In this document: positions 7,873 to 16,581 of the stretch, in pieces
How positions within the stretch are numbered: the stretch's first letter is position 1
Layout: every line of letters starts with the position of its first letter
Assembly: GCA_020160755.1 (NCBI GenBank)
Contig: JAIUPN010000003.1
Coordinates: 186,001-250,000 of the forward strand
Source: Pseudomonadota bacterium
GTDB taxonomy: Bacteria > Pseudomonadota > Alphaproteobacteria > Sphingomonadales > Sphingomonadaceae
Direction: 5' to 3'
DNA length: 64,000 bases
Position numbers and translations under genes: made by a program
Notes under the pieces: model-generated
What the model was told of the DNA's origin: nothing
The model's input: only the letters and a program-made list of their open reading frames with translations
Databases searched by the model: none

Positions 7873-8186
7873 CGAGCCCTATCTCTTCGATTGGTGCGAC
7901 GCCGGCCCCGGCTGCTGCCGGCGGCGGCGACGGCGGGCTGCGCAAGGCGGCCGAAGCGTTCGAAGCCGTGATCCTGCGCCAGCTGATGGCGTCGATGCGG
8001 CAGGCGAAGCTCGGCGACGATATCTTCGGATCGAGCGCGACCGACAATTTTCGCGAAATGGCCGATGCGCGAACCGCCGAATCGATCGCCGCGACGCGCC
8101 AGTTCGGCATCGCCGACATGGTCGAACAGCAGTTCCGCGGCCAGCTCGGCGGGCTTGCCGCCCGCTCCGGGGGAGGCGTCCAATGA
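7869..8186 (+). CDS. flgJ: Rod-binding protein FlgJ, N-terminal domain only
   Basis: This 105-residue protein contains the rod-binding FlgJ segment (LRKAAEAFEAVILRQLMASMRQAKLGDDIFGSSATDNFREMADARTAESIAATRQFGIADMVEQQF). Enteric FlgJ carries an additional C-terminal glucosaminidase domain; here the gene stops at the domain border and overlaps flgK by ATGA. Single-domain FlgJ is usual in alphaproteobacteria, where a separate transglycosylase clears the wall; the candidate is at 114-941. Confidence 0.9.
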   Translation: MTSPISSIGATPAPAAAGGGDGGLRKAAEAFEAVILRQLMASMRQAKLGDDIFGSSATDNFREMADARTAESIAATRQFGIADMVEQQFRGQLGGLAARSGGGVQ

Positions 8187-9508
8187 GCGATCTGCTCGGC
8201 ATAGGCTATAGCGGCCTCAAGGCCTATTCGCGGGCGCTGTCGACGATCGGCGACAATATCGCCAATGCGCAGACGCCGGGTTATGCGCGGCGCCGGCTGG
8301 AGATGATGGAAGCCGTCGGTGGCGGAAATTCGATCTTCTATCGCGGCAACACCAACCCCGGCGGCGTCGATATCCGCGGTCTCGACCGCTCGGTCGACGC
8401 ATGGCTGATCGAGGATTCGCGTATCACGTCGGGCGATGCCGAACGCTCGTCGACCAAGCTTTCGTGGCTCGACAAGGTCGAGGGCGCGCTCAGCGACGAG
8501 ACCAACGGTATCAAGACCGGCCTCACCAAATTGTTCACGACCGCCGACCAGTTGACGTCGGACCCGTCGAACCGGACGCTGCGCAGCCAGTTCCTGCAAT
8601 CGGCCGACGATATCGCGTCGGGTTTTCGTACCGCCGCGAACCAGCTCAACAAGATGGGCGAGGGGATCGAAGGCGCCGCGGCGAGCGGGGTCGACCAGTT
8701 CAACAGCAATCTGAATGCGCTCGAACAGATCAATATCGGGCTGCGCAAGGCGCGGCCCGGATCGACCAACGAGGCGAGCCTGCTCGACGAACGCGACCGG
8801 CTGCTCGACAAATTGTCGTCGCAGGCGGGGGTCAGCGCGACCTTCGACAATAATGGCGCGGTGACGCTGCGCGCGGCCGGATCGGGCGACCTGCTCGTCG
8901 GCGGCGGCGCGGTGAACCCGATCGCGGTGACCGCCGCCGCCGATGGGCGCCTGTCGTACAGCATCGGCGGTTCGCCGCTCGCCATCTCGACCGGTTCGCT
9001 CGCCGGGCTGGCCGAAGGCGCGAACCATGTCGCCGACCAGCGCGCGGCGCTCGACACGATGGCGAGTGATTTTGCGAACCAGCTCAACGCCGCGCACCAG
9101 GCGGGCAGCGATGCCAATGGCAATCCGGGTCAGCCGCTGTTTACCGGTTCGAGCGCCGCAACGCTGACCGTCGCGGCGCTCAGCCCCGATCAGGTCGCCG
9201 TGGCCAATGCGTCGGGCAGCAACGGCAACATGCTCGCCTTCGGCGCGATGCGCGGGGCGGCCGATCCCGAATCGCGCTGGTCGGGCCATCTGGCGTCGCA
9301 GGCGCAGACAGTTGCCTCGGCGCGCGCGCAGGATGCCGCCGCAGCGACGCGCGCCGATGCGTCGGCCGCGGCGCGCGATTCGGTCAGCGAAGTCGACCTC
9401 GACAAGGAAGCCGCCGAACTGCTGCGTTTCCAGCAAGCCTATTCGGCCGCGGCGCGAACGATCCAGGTCGCGCGCGAAACGATGCAAACGCTCTTGAGCT
9501 CGATCTAG
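8183..9508 (+). CDS. flgK: Flagellar hook-filament junction protein FlgK (HAP1)
   Basis: This 441-residue junction protein begins with the axial motif (IGYSGLKAYSRALSTIGDNIANAQTPGYARRRLEMM) and ends VDLDKEAAELLRFQQAYSAAARTIQVARETMQTLLSSI, the conserved HAP1 coiled coil. It is a little shorter than enteric FlgK (about 545). It is translationally coupled to flgJ and followed by flgL. It is probably chaperoned by the FlgN-like protein at 1021-1326. Confidence 0.93.
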   Translation: MSDLLGIGYSGLKAYSRALSTIGDNIANAQTPGYARRRLEMMEAVGGGNSIFYRGNTNPGGVDIRGLDRSVDAWLIEDSRITSGDAERSSTKLSWLDKVEGALSDETNGIKTGLTKLFTTADQLTSDPSNRTLRSQFLQSADDIASGFRTAANQLNKMGEGIEGAAASGVDQFNSNLNALEQINIGLRKARPGSTNEASLLDERDRLLDKLSSQAGVSATFDNNGAVTLRAAGSGDLLVGGGAVNPIAVTAAADGRLSYSIGGSPLAISTGSLAGLAEGANHVADQRAALDTMASDFANQLNAAHQAGSDANGNPGQPLFTGSSAATLTVAALSPDQVAVANASGSNGNMLAFGAMRGAADPESRWSGHLASQAQTVASARAQDAAAATRADASAAARDSVSEVDLDKEAAELLRFQQAYSAAARTIQVARETMQTLLSSI

Positions 9509-9521
9509 GAAGGCGAAGACC

Positions 9522-10352
9522 ATGATTAATGCCGTGGGCAATCGCATGACGCGCGAAATCGCGCGCCAGCAGAAACTCGCCGACCAGATCGAGCGGTCCC
9601 AGATCCAGATTTCGGGTGGCAAGAAATTGCTCCGCATGTCGGACGATCCGGTCGCCGCGCGGCGGATCGCGACGATCGGCACCAGCCAGGCGAGCATGGC
9701 CGCCTGGTCCGCGAACATCAATTCGGCGTCGGCGCTGGTTGCGCAGGCCGACGGAGTGATGAAGTCGGTGAGCGACCTGATGGTCCGCGCGCGCGAGCTG
9801 ACGCTCGCCGCTGCGAACGATTCGGCGAATCCCGCCGACCGCGCCACCATCGCCGCCGAGCTCGGTACGATCGCCGACGAGATCGACAGCCTGGCCGCGA
9901 CGCGCGATTCGAATGGCGAACCGGTGTTCGCGGCGGGCACCGCGCGCGTCATGCGGTTCGATTCGGATATCAGCTTTGCGCCCGTTCCCCCCGCTGCCGA
10001 TGTCTTTGTGATCGGCGGCAACAGCCTGTCGACGGGGATCCGCGACGCGGCCACCGCGATCGCGGCGGGCGACAAGGTCGCGATGGGGGCATCGCTCGAT
10101 GCGCTCGCGACCGCCATTGGGCATGTCGCCGACAGACATGCCGAACTCGGCCTTTCGGGCGGGCGGCTCGAACGCATCGGCGACGGGCTGGCCGCGCGCG
10201 GGATCACGCTCAAGGACGAGCGTTCGGTGGTCGAGGATACCGACCTGTCGGTCGCGATCGCCGAGCTCAACGCCCATGACCTGACCCTCAGCGCAGCGCA
10301 GGCTGCCTTTGCAAAGATCAACCGGCAGACCTTGTTCGATATTTTGAACTGA
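9522..10352 (+). CDS. flgL: Flagellar hook-filament junction protein FlgL (HAP3)
   Basis: This 276-residue flagellin-like protein has the N-terminal flagellin region (AVGNRMTREIARQQKLADQIERSQIQISGGKKLLRMSDDPVAARRIA) and a C-terminal helix (SVVEDTDLSVAIAELNAHDLTLSAAQAAFAKINRQTLFDILN). Position after flgK and the lack of the full flagellin D1 consensus identify FlgL. AGGAAGG precedes the ATG. It is the last gene of the operon before the separate motA promoter. Confidence 0.92.
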   Translation: MINAVGNRMTREIARQQKLADQIERSQIQISGGKKLLRMSDDPVAARRIATIGTSQASMAAWSANINSASALVAQADGVMKSVSDLMVRARELTLAAANDSANPADRATIAAELGTIADEIDSLAATRDSNGEPVFAAGTARVMRFDSDISFAPVPPAADVFVIGGNSLSTGIRDAATAIAAGDKVAMGASLDALATAIGHVADRHAELGLSGGRLERIGDGLAARGITLKDERSVVEDTDLSVAIAELNAHDLTLSAAQAAFAKINRQTLFDILN

Positions 10353-10358
10353 CGGCCC

Positions 10359-10385
10359 TCAATTTTCCGGCGCCGCTGCCGTTAA
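10359..10385 (+). promoter_or_regulatory. Sigma28 (FliA)-type promoter for motAB
   Basis: TCAATTTT (10359-10366), 11 bases, then GCCGTTAA (10378-10385). Seven of eight -10 positions agree with the enteric FliA consensus and the layout equals the flgM, fliD and fliC sites. The start should fall near 10392, about 60 bases before motA. Confidence 0.75.
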
Positions 10386-10454
10386 TCATCAAGACGTCCC
10401 TGAATTGGCGGGTGTCCGGCTTCGCAGGCCGGGTCCCGGATGGAGTTGCCCCGC

Positions 10455-11318
10455 ATGTTTCCCGTAATCGGCATTGTGGTTCTGATCCTGCTGGTCTTCG
10501 GGGGCTTTGCATTGACCGGCGGCAATCTCGGACCCGTCATGCACGCGCTGCCGCACGAGATGTTGATCATCGGCGGTGCGGCGCTCGGTTCGCTGATCAT
10601 CGGCAATTCGGGCGCCGACCTGAAGGCGCTCGCCGGCGGCCTTGGCAAAGTGTTCAAGGGACCGAAGTACAAGAAGCAGGATTATCTCGACTGCATCCTG
10701 CTCGTCTCGACGCTGATGAAGATGATGCGTACCGAAGGACCCGTTGCGGTCGAGCCGCATATCGAGGATCCGCAAAACTCGGCGATCTTCCAGCAATATC
10801 CCACGCTGCTCAAGGACGACACGCTCGTCCACCTGATCTGCGACACGCTGCGCCTGGTCGTCGTGTCGTCGGGAACGCTCGATCCGCACGCGGTCGAAGA
10901 GGTGATGGATAATGCGCTGAAGAGCCATCATCACCACAGCATGAAGCCCGCCGAAGGATTGCAGAGCCTCGCCGATGCGCTTCCCGCGCTCGGCATCGTC
11001 GCGGCCGTGCTGGGCGTCGTCAAGACGATGGGGTCGATCGACAAGCCGCCCGAGGTCCTCGGCGCGATGATCGGCTCGGCGCTGGTCGGCACCTTCCTCG
11101 GCGTGCTGCTCGCTTATGGCCTCGTCGGCCCGTTCGCGACGCGCGCCAAGACGGTGATCGAGAGCGACGGCGCGATCTATCACACGGTCAAGCAGTTGAT
11201 CATTGCTTCGCTCCACGGCCATCCACAGCCGCTGGTGATCGAGGCGGCGCGCTCGGGCGTCGACCATCTCAACCAGCCGAGCTTTGCCGAAGTCTTTGAC
11301 GGGATGCGGGGCCGCTGA
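10455..11318 (+). CDS. motA: Flagellar motor stator protein MotA
   Basis: This 287-residue inner membrane protein has four membrane segments: VIGIVVLILLVFGGFALTGG, MLIIGGAALGSLIIG, LGIVAAVLGVVKTMG and MIGSALVGTFLGVLLAYGLVGP. A large cytoplasmic loop carries the torque-generating charged residues (MRTEGPVAVEPHIED). The ATG at 10455 has GGAG 9 bases upstream. With MotB it forms the proton-driven stator. The stop overlaps motB (TGATG). Confidence 0.93.
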   Translation: MFPVIGIVVLILLVFGGFALTGGNLGPVMHALPHEMLIIGGAALGSLIIGNSGADLKALAGGLGKVFKGPKYKKQDYLDCILLVSTLMKMMRTEGPVAVEPHIEDPQNSAIFQQYPTLLKDDTLVHLICDTLRLVVVSSGTLDPHAVEEVMDNALKSHHHHSMKPAEGLQSLADALPALGIVAAVLGVVKTMGSIDKPPEVLGAMIGSALVGTFLGVLLAYGLVGPFATRAKTVIESDGAIYHTVKQLIIASLHGHPQPLVIEAARSGVDHLNQPSFAEVFDGMRGR

Positions 11319-12175
11319 TGGCTGCGCGTCCCAACATGCCGCGGCCGATCATCGTCAAGAAGATCATCGAGGCGCCGCACGGCGGCCATCATGGCGGCGC
11401 GTGGAAAGTCGCCTATGCCGACTTCGTCACCGCGATGATGGCCTTCTTTCTCCTGATGTGGCTGCTCGGTGCGACGACCGAGAAGCAGCGCAAGGCGCTC
11501 GCCGACTATTTTGCGCCGACGATCGTCACGACGAAAATGGAGAGCGCCGGCTCGAACGGGATGTTCGGTGGCGATTCGATCGTGTCGGTCGACGATTATC
11601 CCCACGGCGCCGGGCAGACCGGGACGCGATCGATCACGATCCCGCGCGATGTCGTCGGCGGACCCAAGGAGGCGTCGGGCCGCGAGCGCGAACGCGAACG
11701 GTTCCAGCAGATCGCCAAATCATTGATGGAGCAGGTGCAGGCGAAAGGCGAGCTGCGCCGTCTCGCACGCAATCTGCGCTTCACCGAAACCGCCGAGGGG
11801 CTGCGCATCGACGTTGTCGACGATGCCGATTTCTCGATGTTCGCGATCGGGACCAGCCAGCTGACCCCTGCGGGGGCGCGACTGTTCGGCGAGATCGCGG
11901 CGCCGATTGCCGAAGTGCCCAATCAGCTGATGATACGCGGCCACACCGATGCGGCGCCCTGGTCGGCGAAGGCGGGCACCAACAATTGGCGTCTGTCGGT
12001 CGACCGCGCGGAGGTCACGCGCCACTATCTCGAGTTTCGCGGCATCGCTTCGGAACGCTTTTCGCGCATCGAAGGGGTCGCCGATCGCGAGCCCTATGTC
12101 CCCACCGACCGATTCGATCCGCGCAATCGCCGCATCTCGATCACCCTCGGCTGGCGAACCGCTGCGAACAATTAG
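11318..12175 (+). CDS. motB: Flagellar motor stator protein MotB
   Basis: This 285-residue protein has one membrane segment near residues 25-50 (KVAYADFVTAMMAFFLLMWLLG) containing the proton-binding aspartate in YADF. A C-terminal OmpA-like peptidoglycan-binding domain follows (PIAEVPNQLMIRGHTDAAPW ... RIEGVADREPYVPTDRFDPRNRRISITL). It is coupled to motA. It anchors the stator to the cell wall and forms the ion channel with MotA. Confidence 0.93.
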   Translation: MAARPNMPRPIIVKKIIEAPHGGHHGGAWKVAYADFVTAMMAFFLLMWLLGATTEKQRKALADYFAPTIVTTKMESAGSNGMFGGDSIVSVDDYPHGAGQTGTRSITIPRDVVGGPKEASGRERERERFQQIAKSLMEQVQAKGELRRLARNLRFTETAEGLRIDVVDDADFSMFAIGTSQLTPAGARLFGEIAAPIAEVPNQLMIRGHTDAAPWSAKAGTNNWRLSVDRAEVTRHYLEFRGIASERFSRIEGVADREPYVPTDRFDPRNRRISITLGWRTAANN

Positions 12176-12354
12176 CGCCAATCTGGCAGCATTTCGGAGG
12201 TGGTTAACGCAATTGCGCCGCCATTACTTCCAATATGGCAATAACCCTTTGTTTTGAATGGGTTATGACCGTGGCGATAAGCTTTTGTTTACCACTTTCG
12301 TCAATCTCTGGGTCCATCGAAAGGGCGCCGACGGGGGGCGCGGTGGAGACTGAA

Positions 12355-13428
12355 ATGACCGTGGGGCAGAACAACATTATGGCGCTTGAGGCGCTGATCA
12401 TCGGGACGAGCCCGGCGACGTGCCGGCTCCGTGAGATGATCCGCCGCGTGGCCCGCTCCAACGCCTCGGTCATGCTCTGCGGCCCGTCGGGTTCGGGCAA
12501 GGAACTGGTCGCTCGTGCGATCCACGACGAAGGCGCCCGCGCCGGCCAGGCCTTTTCCGCGATCAACTGCGGGGCGATCCCCGGCGAACTCATCGAATCC
12601 GAACTTTTCGGGCATGAAAAGGGCAGCTTTACCGGCGCCCATGCCCGCCGCATCGGCCATTTCGAAGCGACCGAGGGCGGCACGCTCTTCCTCGACGAAA
12701 TCGGCGACATGCGTTTCGACATGCAGGTGAAACTGCTCCGCGTGCTCGAAGACCGGACGATCGTCCGTGTCGGCAGCAGCGAGGTAAAGGCCGTCGACGT
12801 TCGCGTCATTTCGGCCACCCATCAGGATCTCGGCGCTGCGATCGCCGATGGCAAATTCCGCGAAGACCTGTTCTTCCGGCTCGGCGTGGTTGTGCTCCAG
12901 GTCCCCAGCCTTGCCAACCGCGTCGAGGATATTCCGGCACTGATCCGCCATTTCCAGCGCCAGATGCCCGCCGACGCCAAATGCCGTTTCGACGACGCGG
13001 CGATGGCGCTGCTGATGCAGCATGGCTGGCCGGGCAATGTTCGCGAACTCAGGAATTTCGTGGAACGCGCCAGCGTTCTCCATGGCGGCGAGACGCTCGG
13101 TCTCGAGGATGTCGCCATGCTTTTGAACCCCACCGCAGTACTTGCACCGCGACAGGCCGGCCCCACCCGCCCCGTCGCGGTGCAGGACAGCGCGGAAGAA
13201 TTCGCCGCTCAGTCCTTCGCATCGGCTCCGCCGCATGCCAAGACGCCGGCGCCGGGCCGTCCGATCGACCTCAAGCGCGAGATCGAAACGATCGAACTCG
13301 AACAGATCCACGTCGCGCTCGACCTCGCCGACGGCATCATTTCGGAAGCTGCGCGGCTGCTGACGCTGAAGCGCACGACGCTGATCGAGAAGATGCGCAA
13401 ATATGGTGTTCATCAGCAGGCCGCCTGA
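12355..13428 (+). CDS. Sigma54-dependent flagellar regulator, FlbD/FleQ-like, no receiver domain
   Basis: This is a 357-residue enhancer-binding protein. A short N-terminus leads straight into the AAA+ domain: Walker A GPSGSGKE (residues 43-50), the sigma54 contact loop GSFTGA (90-95, usually GAFTGA), Walker B TLFLDE (110-115) and the GWPGNVRELRNFVER region. A Fis-type helix-turn-helix lies at the C-terminus (ISEAARLLTLKRTTLIEKMRKYG). The ATG at 12355 has GGAG 6 bases upstream. There is no phospho-receiver domain, so another protein must control its activity; in Caulobacter FlbD is controlled by FliX. It is the likely activator of the four sigma54 promoters in this window. Confidence 0.85.
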   Translation: MTVGQNNIMALEALIIGTSPATCRLREMIRRVARSNASVMLCGPSGSGKELVARAIHDEGARAGQAFSAINCGAIPGELIESELFGHEKGSFTGAHARRIGHFEATEGGTLFLDEIGDMRFDMQVKLLRVLEDRTIVRVGSSEVKAVDVRVISATHQDLGAAIADGKFREDLFFRLGVVVLQVPSLANRVEDIPALIRHFQRQMPADAKCRFDDAAMALLMQHGWPGNVRELRNFVERASVLHGGETLGLEDVAMLLNPTAVLAPRQAGPTRPVAVQDSAEEFAAQSFASAPPHAKTPAPGRPIDLKREIETIELEQIHVALDLADGIISEAARLLTLKRTTLIEKMRKYGVHQQAA

Positions 13429-13444
13429 CCGGCCGCGACAAAGG

Positions 13445-13526
13445 TTTTCAGCAACCGCTGAAAAAAGGGGGCTCTGGTCCGCTCCCGCACCACCCGGCCG
13501 CCCGTCCCCACCTAGGGCGGCCGGGT
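13445..13526. repeat. Two short inverted repeats after the sigma54 regulator
   Basis: TTTTCAGC-AACC-GCTGAAAA (13445-13464) and ACCCGGCCGCCC (13492-13503) with its perfect inverse GGGCGGCCGGGT (13515-13526). Neither is followed by a clean T-run, so I do not call them intrinsic terminators. They fill the gap between the regulator and the strong hairpin at 13556. Confidence 0.5.
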
Positions 13527-13555
13527 AACCCCCCAAGCGTTTTTCAGCATGGGGT

Positions 13556-13605
13556 AAATGGCAACGGCCCGCTCCTTCATTCGAAGGGGCGGGCCGTTGC
13601 CATTT
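13556..13605. terminator. Bidirectional terminator between the regulator and fliS
   Basis: A 23-base stem, AAATGGCAACGGCCCGC... (13556-13578) against its inverse (13583-13605), has one G-T wobble and a 4-base loop. The stem base is AAA/TTT on both strands. It lies between the converging regulator and fliD-fliS transcripts, so it can end both. Confidence 0.75.
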
Positions 13606-13621
13606 CAGCGTGGAATATGGT

Positions 13622-14011
13622 TCAGCGAAGTTGCCGCCAGGCGGTGCTGACGGTCAGGATTCCTTCGAGAAGGTCGGCCAGCGCCTCGGCGCTGTTTTGC
13701 GCGACCGCTTCGTCGAGCTTGCGGCGCATACTGCGATAGACGCGCGACAGGGCCGCGGCGACATCGCCCCCCTTGTCGTGATCGAGCCCGGCGTCGAGGC
13801 CGATCAGGATGGCGCGCGCGCGGTGCGCGGGCTCGGTCGCCGACACGCGCTGTCCCTGCCGGACCATCGCCGCGAGGACGCCGATCGCGGTCTCCAGCTC
13901 GTCATAGAGCATCGTGACAAGCTCGACCGGGTCGGCGGCGGCGGCGCGGCTTTCTTGCTGCAATCGGCGATAGAGCCCGGTCGCCCGGACGGTTGAGGCG
14001 GTAGCGGTCAC
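13622..14011 (-). CDS. fliS: Flagellin export chaperone FliS
   Basis: This 129-residue helical protein has the FliS pattern: an N-terminal LYRRLQQES and ELVTMLYDELETAIGVLAAM, the motif that opens the four-helix bundle binding the flagellin C-terminus. It follows fliD by 11 bases, as in most flagellar loci, and shares its sigma28-type promoter. It acts in the cytoplasm and delivers FliC to the export gate. Confidence 0.88.
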   Translation of the reverse strand: MTATASTVRATGLYRRLQQESRAAAADPVELVTMLYDELETAIGVLAAMVRQGQRVSATEPAHRARAILIGLDAGLDHDKGGDVAAALSRVYRSMRRKLDEAVAQNSAEALADLLEGILTVSTAWRQLR

Positions 14012-14022
14012 GATGGCGGTCC

Positions 14023-15393
14023 CTAGTCGTTACCCTGGTTGGTCCAGAGCTTGATCTGTTGTTCGAGATAGGTCTGCGTCGCCTTGAACGCCGCGAGCTT
14101 GGCGTCGAGCGCCCCATATTGCTTCTCGAGCCGCGCGCGGTAGGCGTCTTCGCGCTCTTCGATTTTTTCGAGTTGCTCGGCGAGCGTTTTCTTGGCGCCG
14201 TCGAGCGACTTGGTCACCCGGTCGATCACGCCGTCGGTGGCGACCGCCTTGTCGCGGATCGCGTCGAGCACAAAGGCGATGCCCGGGTCGGTCGTTTCGT
14301 TGTGCGTTGCGTCGCGCCGCGGATTGAACAGCGCCTCGACCGCGCCGGCGTCGGTCTCGAGCGCCTTGGCAAGCTTGGCATTGTCGAGGCTCAGCAGGCC
14401 TTCCTTCGTTGTCGAAATGCCGATGTCGGTCAGTTTGTTGATGCTGCCATGGCTCGAAATCACCTTGCCGACGAGACCCGAAAGCTCGCGTTCGAGCTCG
14501 CGCAGCGAACTCGTCGATCCCGAGAGGCCCGCAGCGGATGCCAGGCTTTTCTTGAGCTGGTTATAGACCGAGACGAAGTCGCCGACGGTCTGCTTGATCA
14601 TGTCGAGCGGGCGGTTGGCGCCGATGTCGACGGGCTGCCCGGGGGCGGCCTTCTTGAGCGTCAGCGACATGCCGGGAACGACATCGTCGATGATGTTCGT
14701 CGCGCGGCTGAACGCGACGCCGTCGATCGTGAATTCGGCATTGGCCGCGCTCTGGCCCTGCGTCATCCCGCCTGCGGTCGCGAAGGCGGAGAGGCCGGGA
14801 TCGGCGCCGCCATCGGCGGCGAGCGTGAAGGTGTTCGCGGCGCCTGGCGGCCCTTTCAGGATCAGGCGGTGGCCGCCCTCGTCGGCGATGATCGATGCGG
14901 TCACGCCCGCACCGCTGGCGTTGATTGCATTGGCGAGGCCGTCGAGGCTGTTGTTCGCGGCGTCGATGGTGATCGTCTTGGCGACGCCGCCGACGGTCAG
15001 CGTCATCGTGCCCGTGCCGATCGCGGCGGCGCGGTCGGCGACGACGCCCGAATAGTTGCTCTGCGCGCGCGCGAGCTGGTTGACGACGACCGTCGCGGCA
15101 AAGCTGTCGGCGGCCAGCCCGGCCCGCGCGGTGGCGCCAAGCACGCTCTCGTCGGACACCGTCGGCTTGCTGCGCAGGGTTCCGTCGCTGATCATCTGGC
15201 CAAGCGAATCGGCAAAGCCTTCGAGATCGGATCGCGCCTGCGCAAGCGCACTGATGCGCGTCTGGTTCGCTTGTGTCAGCGACGCCATGCGCTTGATCTT
15301 GGGATCGCGCGACGCGTTCGACAGGTCGGTGACCAGCTGTTTGGTGTCGATGCCCGATCCGAAGCCCAGGGCGTTGGCGATTGAACTGACCAT
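14023..15393 (-). CDS. fliD: Flagellar filament cap protein FliD (HAP2)
   Basis: This 456-residue protein starts with the FliD N-terminal segment (SSIANALGFGSGIDTKQLVTDLSNASRDPKIKRMASLTQANQTRISALAQARSDLEGF). It ends with a helical C-terminus (LAEQLEKIEEREDAYRARLEKQYGALDAKLAAFKATQTYLEQQIKLW). It caps the growing filament and guides flagellin folding. The ATG is 16 bases upstream of nothing coding but 46 bases after the flhB stop; its promoter overlaps that stop. Confidence 0.92.
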   Translation of the reverse strand: MVSSIANALGFGSGIDTKQLVTDLSNASRDPKIKRMASLTQANQTRISALAQARSDLEGFADSLGQMISDGTLRSKPTVSDESVLGATARAGLAADSFAATVVVNQLARAQSNYSGVVADRAAAIGTGTMTLTVGGVAKTITIDAANNSLDGLANAINASGAGVTASIIADEGGHRLILKGPPGAANTFTLAADGGADPGLSAFATAGGMTQGQSAANAEFTIDGVAFSRATNIIDDVVPGMSLTLKKAAPGQPVDIGANRPLDMIKQTVGDFVSVYNQLKKSLASAAGLSGSTSSLRELERELSGLVGKVISSHGSINKLTDIGISTTKEGLLSLDNAKLAKALETDAGAVEALFNPRRDATHNETTDPGIAFVLDAIRDKAVATDGVIDRVTKSLDGAKKTLAEQLEKIEEREDAYRARLEKQYGALDAKLAAFKATQTYLEQQIKLWTNQGND

Positions 15394-15415
15394 GGCAAAA
15401 TATCCTTCGAACCCC

Positions 15416-15442
15416 TTAACGGCGGCGGCGGAGCGATATTAA
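15416..15442 (-). promoter_or_regulatory. Sigma28 (FliA)-type promoter for fliD-fliS
   Basis: Minus strand: TTAATATC (15442-15435), 11 bases, GCCGTTAA (15423-15416). It shares the layout of the flgM, motA and fliC sites. The -35 TTAA contains the TAA stop codon of flhB (15441-15439), so the promoter begins inside the preceding operon's last gene. The predicted start is near 15409. Confidence 0.75.
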
Positions 15443-16578
15443 GCCGGGCGGCGGCCCTCGGGATCGAAATGATGCGACGGCGGTACATCGACCGCCGGCT
15501 GCGCGAGGCCGTCGGCGACCGCGCGCTCCAGCTGGAAGACGAAGGCGAGCACCGTCGCGACCGCGACGAACAATTCTTCGGGGATGACGCGCCCGGCGCG
15601 CGCGGTGAAATAGATCGCGCGGGTGAGCTGCGGATATTCGAGGATGGGGACATCGGCGCCGCGCGCGAGCTCGCGGATCGAGAGCGCAACATCGCCGCGG
15701 CCGCGCGCGACGACGACGGGCGCCGCGTCGACCCCCGGACGGTAGCGCAACGCGACCGAGAAATGCGTCGGGTTGGTCAGGACGACGGTCGCGTCGGACA
15801 CGGCCTTGCGCGCCGATCCGCTCAGGATATCGTGCGCGCGCTGGCGCTGCGCCTGCTTGAGTTCGGGGGCGCCGTCGGACTGGCGCATTTCGTCCTTCAC
15901 CTCTTGCTTGCTCATCATCAGGCGCTTGTTGCGCTGGAACCATTGCACCGGCACGTCGATCAGCGCGATGACGACCAGCCCGCCGGCGAGCGTCAGCATC
16001 GCATGGCCGATCGCCTTTCCGGCGAGCCCGATCGCGGCGATCAGGTCGGTCGTCGCCATCGTCATGATCGCGGGCAGGCTCTTTTCGACGAGCCAGTATC
16101 CGATGGTGCCGAGGAGCAGCACCTTGGCGAGCGCCTTGCCGAGTTCGGTTGCACCCTGCATCCCGAACATGCGCTTGAGCCCGCTCAGCGGGTTCATCCG
16201 GTTGCCCTTGAAGTGCAGCGCCTTGCCGCGCCAGCCGATCGAACCGAGCATTGCCGGACCCGCGATCGCGGCACCGAGCGCGAGCGCGAACAGGCTCGCG
16301 AGCGGCAGCAAAATCTCGACCCCGTTGCGCATCAGCGCCTCGGCGGGCGCGAAATCGGAGACGTCGGCGGCGGTCAGGGTCAGGCCGCGGCGAACGAGGT
16401 CGCCCGCCGACTGGACGAACCAGCCGCCCGCGGCGACGATCCAGCCCGCCGCGGCGAGCATCATCAGCGCCGTGGCCAGCTCGCGCGACATCAGGACATC
16501 GCCTTCGCGCGCCGAATCTGCCAGCTTCTTCGCCGTCGGCTGCTCGGTCTTCTGGTCTTTTTCGGTCGCTCCGGCCAC
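15439..16578 (-). CDS. flhB: Flagellar export apparatus switch protein FlhB
   Basis: This 379-residue membrane protein starts EKDQKTEQPTAKKLADSAREGDV, the conserved FlhB N-terminus. It has four membrane segments and a cytoplasmic domain with the autocleavage site NPTH (in VVLTNPTHFSVALRY). Self-cleavage at this site switches export from rod/hook to filament substrates. It is the last gene of the long fliE operon, 3 bases after fliR, and its stop overlaps the fliD promoter. Confidence 0.94.
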   Translation of the reverse strand: MAGATEKDQKTEQPTAKKLADSAREGDVLMSRELATALMMLAAAGWIVAAGGWFVQSAGDLVRRGLTLTAADVSDFAPAEALMRNGVEILLPLASLFALALGAAIAGPAMLGSIGWRGKALHFKGNRMNPLSGLKRMFGMQGATELGKALAKVLLLGTIGYWLVEKSLPAIMTMATTDLIAAIGLAGKAIGHAMLTLAGGLVVIALIDVPVQWFQRNKRLMMSKQEVKDEMRQSDGAPELKQAQRQRAHDILSGSARKAVSDATVVLTNPTHFSVALRYRPGVDAAPVVVARGRGDVALSIRELARGADVPILEYPQLTRAIYFTARAGRVIPEELFVAVATVLAFVFQLERAVADGLAQPAVDVPPSHHFDPEGRRPA

Positions 16579-16581
16579 GGC

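Noticed and set aside
12222..12250. Possible sigma54 promoter (TGGCAATAACCCTTTG) upstream of the flagellar activator
   Set aside because: The -24 lacks the CAC and the -12 lacks the GC at the required spacing.
12235..12354. Longer N-terminus for the sigma54 activator
   Set aside because: The 40 extra codons have no family similarity and no ribosome binding site; GGAG stands 6 bases before the ATG at 12355.
13445..13464. TTTTCAGC-AACC-GCTGAAAA as terminator of the activator gene
   Set aside because: It is followed by A and G, not T, on the plus strand. The hairpin at 13556 is a much better candidate.
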